Source of the DNA: Muricea muricata
Lineage: Eukaryota > Cnidaria > Anthozoa > Malacalcyonacea > Plexauridae
Direction of reading: 5' to 3'
Assembly: GCA_963855995.1 (NCBI GenBank)
Contig: OY979722.1
Location: 6,356,001-6,420,000, forward strand
DNA: 64,000 bases
In this document: positions 61,855 to 64,000 of the stretch, piece after piece
How positions within the stretch are numbered: position 1 is the stretch's first letter
Layout of the letters: every line of letters starts with the position of its first letter
Notes under the pieces: generated by a model
Told to the model about the DNA's origin: nothing
The model's input: the letters and a program-made list of their open reading frames with translations, nothing else
The model's database searches: none
Program-made: the position numbers and the translations under genes

Positions 61855-62212
61855 TCACGGCAAATTAAAATCGATCACGGCAAATTAAAATCGATCAGGG
61901 CAAATTAAAATCGATCACGGCAAATTAAAATTCATCACGGCAAAATAAAATCCATCACGGCAAATTCAAATCGACACGGCAAATTCAAATCGATCACGGC
62001 AAATTAAAATTCACCACGGCAAATTAAAATCGATCACGGCAAATTCAAATCGATCACGGCAAATTCAAATCGATCACGGCAAATGCAAATCGATCACGGC
62101 AAATTCAAATCGATCACGGCAAATTCAAATTCACCACGGCAAATTAAAATTCACCATGGCAAAATAAAATCGACACGGCAAAATAAAATTCACCACGGCA
62201 AATTGAAATTAA
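61855..62212. repeat. 20-bp minisatellite, ~18 copies
   Basis: Unit CAAATTAAAATCGATCACGG with variants AAATTCAAATCGA and TTCACCACGG; a few units are 19 bp. It ends about 155 bp before the zinc-ribbon exon. Confidence 0.95.
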
Positions 62213-62367
62213 ATATACTGCCAAGCAAGTATCCTCAGACATTCACGATTATCCACATCGATTCACAACTATACCTGACTGTACCACACTTCGCTTCCCT
62301 CCCAAACCACTGGCTTAATGGCACCTTACTATAGCACCGTGCACGTCAAGACGAAGCTGGATATATC

Positions 62368-62434
62368 ATGTTTTGCTCGAGCTGTGGGCACGAACGAAAT
62401 GAGCGGGACAATTTTTGTTCCTATTGCGGTCAAG
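62368..62434 (+). CDS. 5' coding exon of a zinc-ribbon protein (partial)
   Basis: ATG then 22 codons, MFCSSCGHERNERDNFCSYC and on to GQ, ending at a good donor (CAAG/GTAAGG at 62435). Two CxxC pairs (CSSC, CSYC) spaced 13 residues apart form a zinc ribbon of the kind often found at protein N-termini. A phase-compatible acceptor (CATGCAG, ending about 62751) would add about 66 codons to 62951, but that stretch is not recognisable, so the downstream exons are unknown. The ORF is too short to be picked up by length alone. Confidence 0.6.
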
Positions 62435-63235
62435 GTAAGGCAGTTATTGTTTATGATGCAAGCTTTTGTTTTAAATTATAAATATTAATGAAACATCAAG
62501 ATAGTATGTGGATGCCACAAAACTGGGGCTCCCTCGACACAACATGGATATTGTATTATCAGTTATTGTGATATATTGTAAGTTTTACACAGCATTAACC
62601 GTTTGTATGGTACGCCCAGGTTAGCTAATTTTTGCCTCTTGTTTCCGCTTGAATTTCGTTGAAATGTGTTAAAGTTTCGTAATGTTGTGTTTTAAGTTTT
62701 AACGACAGTTATAATATAGCATTTGCGAATTCTGAATGCTGGTTCATGCAGTGTCAACACGGAAATCTCCAGCCGCTATTTTTAAAAATATAAAGCATAT
62801 TCCCAAAATTTATAAAGAATATAAAACATTCTTTCTATGCTGTTATACAGTTATATCACTTGTGAAAATTGAAGAAAAACAACTCGAAACTGTGAAAGCA
62901 TTTATTCCACTCTGCGGGCTTGGTGTTCCACACAGTTTCTTGTTTTCCTGATTTTCACTTGTGTTGATGTAACTGTATGTTATATCTCAAATTCAAATTC
63001 TCCAATCAAAAAATTGTATTCCTGTCACGTGATAGGGTGATTTTCTCCGGTATTCTGCTCTGAGAAAAAAACCACAAGATATTTACTATATCTCACTTTT
63101 AAAAAGGTGAGATTTATCATTTATATACCGGGAGCTCATTGATGATCAAAATATCATTACTTCTTTAACTATCCATGATATCAACATAGGAAATGTTTAA
63201 TGTTTCTCAAGTATATCATTATTATTGCCAAATTT
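62435..63235. other. Intronic or intergenic stretch
   Basis: No supported feature apart from the possible second exon mentioned for the zinc-ribbon gene. Confidence 0.35.
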
Positions 63236-63256
63236 TATATATTTATATATATATAG

Positions 63257-63329
<73 letters not shown>

Positions 63330-63435
63330 TATGTGTGTGTGTGTTTGTATATATTTATGTGTGTGTGTATATATATGTGTGTGTTTGTGTGTGTGTGTGT
63401 TCGTGTGTATTTATGTATATATATATATTTATATA

Positions 63436-63520
<85 letters not shown>
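63236..63520. repeat. Compound (TA)n/(TG)n microsatellite
   Basis: TA runs flank a TG-rich centre (about 63331-63412). Any open frames here are artefacts. Confidence 0.97.
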
Positions 63521-63523
<3 letters not shown>

Positions 63524-63574
63524 ATTTATTTATAGGACTCAACAAATTCCACTAGGCATCTTTATTACTAACTA

Positions 63575-63605
63575 GTTTCTTACCACGAGATGTGGCACTC
63601 ATCAG
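63575..63605 (-). other. Third hammerhead-like core
   Basis: On the minus strand CTGATGA, a TGCCAC/GTGGTA stem with a 5-base loop, one extra A, then GAAAC; AATAAA follows at 63561-63566. It lies about 200 bp past the stop of the Penelope-like remnant. Confidence 0.45.
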
Positions 63606-63809
63606 ATAAAATAGCCTAATAACTACTCGTTAAAACTTACAATATTTATGTACAAATGTTTAAGACTTTAAAATTTTAATCCTATTTACAGAGCGTGCAA
63701 AACAATTAGTATGGTATTTGATAATCTGACAGGACGCGGAAATATCAACAACATTATAGTAAAGCGCAGACGGGTCAACATTGCGCGGAATATTTAAATA
63801 TATTGTTAT

Positions 63810-64000
63810 TTAAATGTTTTTTAAAAGAAATTTCTTATAATGTCTGCATGATGATACCAGTTCGTTTCGTTTGTTTAGGGTAGCCATGGTCGGTTCACAT
63901 ATGATAAAGTATTTCTCCCACAAGCATAGGTTACATCTATCTGAAGTTGGGTTATAAGATCTAGCACGTTTAAGTATTTTCCAGTTAATTATATAGTCAA
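63810..64000 (-). pseudogene. Penelope-like element C-terminal tail (continues beyond window)
   Basis: The minus strand reads [20 protein letters not shown], then [29 protein letters not shown] and a stop at 63810-63812. The CNLCLxEK and NKRNEL..CRH blocks mark the end of the GIY-YIG/zinc region in Penelope-like proteins. The visible frame is open; the rest lies outside the window, so intactness is unknown. Confidence 0.72.

Overview
The window looks like genomic DNA of an early-branching animal, most likely a cnidarian and perhaps an anthozoan. This is inferred from AT-rich sequence, small introns with GT-AG ends, single-exon class A GPCRs, TTAGGG-type motifs and a transposon set (hAT, TTAA-type, Tc1/IS630-like, Penelope-like) typical of such genomes. 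No species is assigned. Most of the DNA is transposon. I can support only a few host loci: a single-exon GPCR (9736-10617, minus), a small secreted six-cysteine peptide (14087-14305, minus), a two-exon FAM210-type mitochondrial gene (35466-39065, plus), a decayed GPCR (43508-44456, minus) and a 5' zinc-ribbon exon (62368-62434, plus).

Layout. 1-2845: right part of a hAT element with a broken multi-exon transposase. 3614-6060: a dispersed repeat whose 509-bp core is tandemly repeated four times; a copy with a single core lies at 51540-52700. 9482-12382: a MITE, the GPCR and a 1.6-kb fold-back element. 14087-14305: the secreted peptide. 16845-19190: Penelope-like remnants in opposed orientation. 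19965-34664: a stack of nested transposons. 35139-39065: the FAM210-type gene and its repeat-derived upstream region. 39986-40183: a tRNA-like palindrome. 40668-43490: long TA microsatellites holding two fold-back elements. 45483-49725: a TIR element with CpG-rich subterminal arrays. 50905-52700: MITEs and the dispersed repeat. 53211-57750: a decayed hAT gene split by a 5'-truncated LINE. 58190-60480: head-to-head Penelope-like copies. 61855-62212: a 20-bp minisatellite, then the zinc-ribbon exon. 63810-64000: another Penelope-like tail.

The central discovery is the nested stack. A hAT element (19973-34656) is flanked by a perfect 8-bp duplication, GGCGTTCA. It contains a TTAA-flanked element (22489-31476) sitting inside a coding exon of the hAT transposase. 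That element encodes a Mutator-like transposase fused to a DEDDh exonuclease, and its coding exon is in turn split by a TA-flanked Tc1/IS630-like element (25701-30468). At both coding junctions, removing the insertion plus one duplicated target copy returns the reading frame exactly. A fourth element (20364-21337), a fold-back with its own 8-bp duplication GTTTTTTG, sits in the 5' region of the hAT. The innermost element looks intact: 116-bp TIRs, a DD37E transposase and a convergent second gene for a PB1/zinc-knuckle protein. It is the best candidate here for an undescribed two-gene transposon system.
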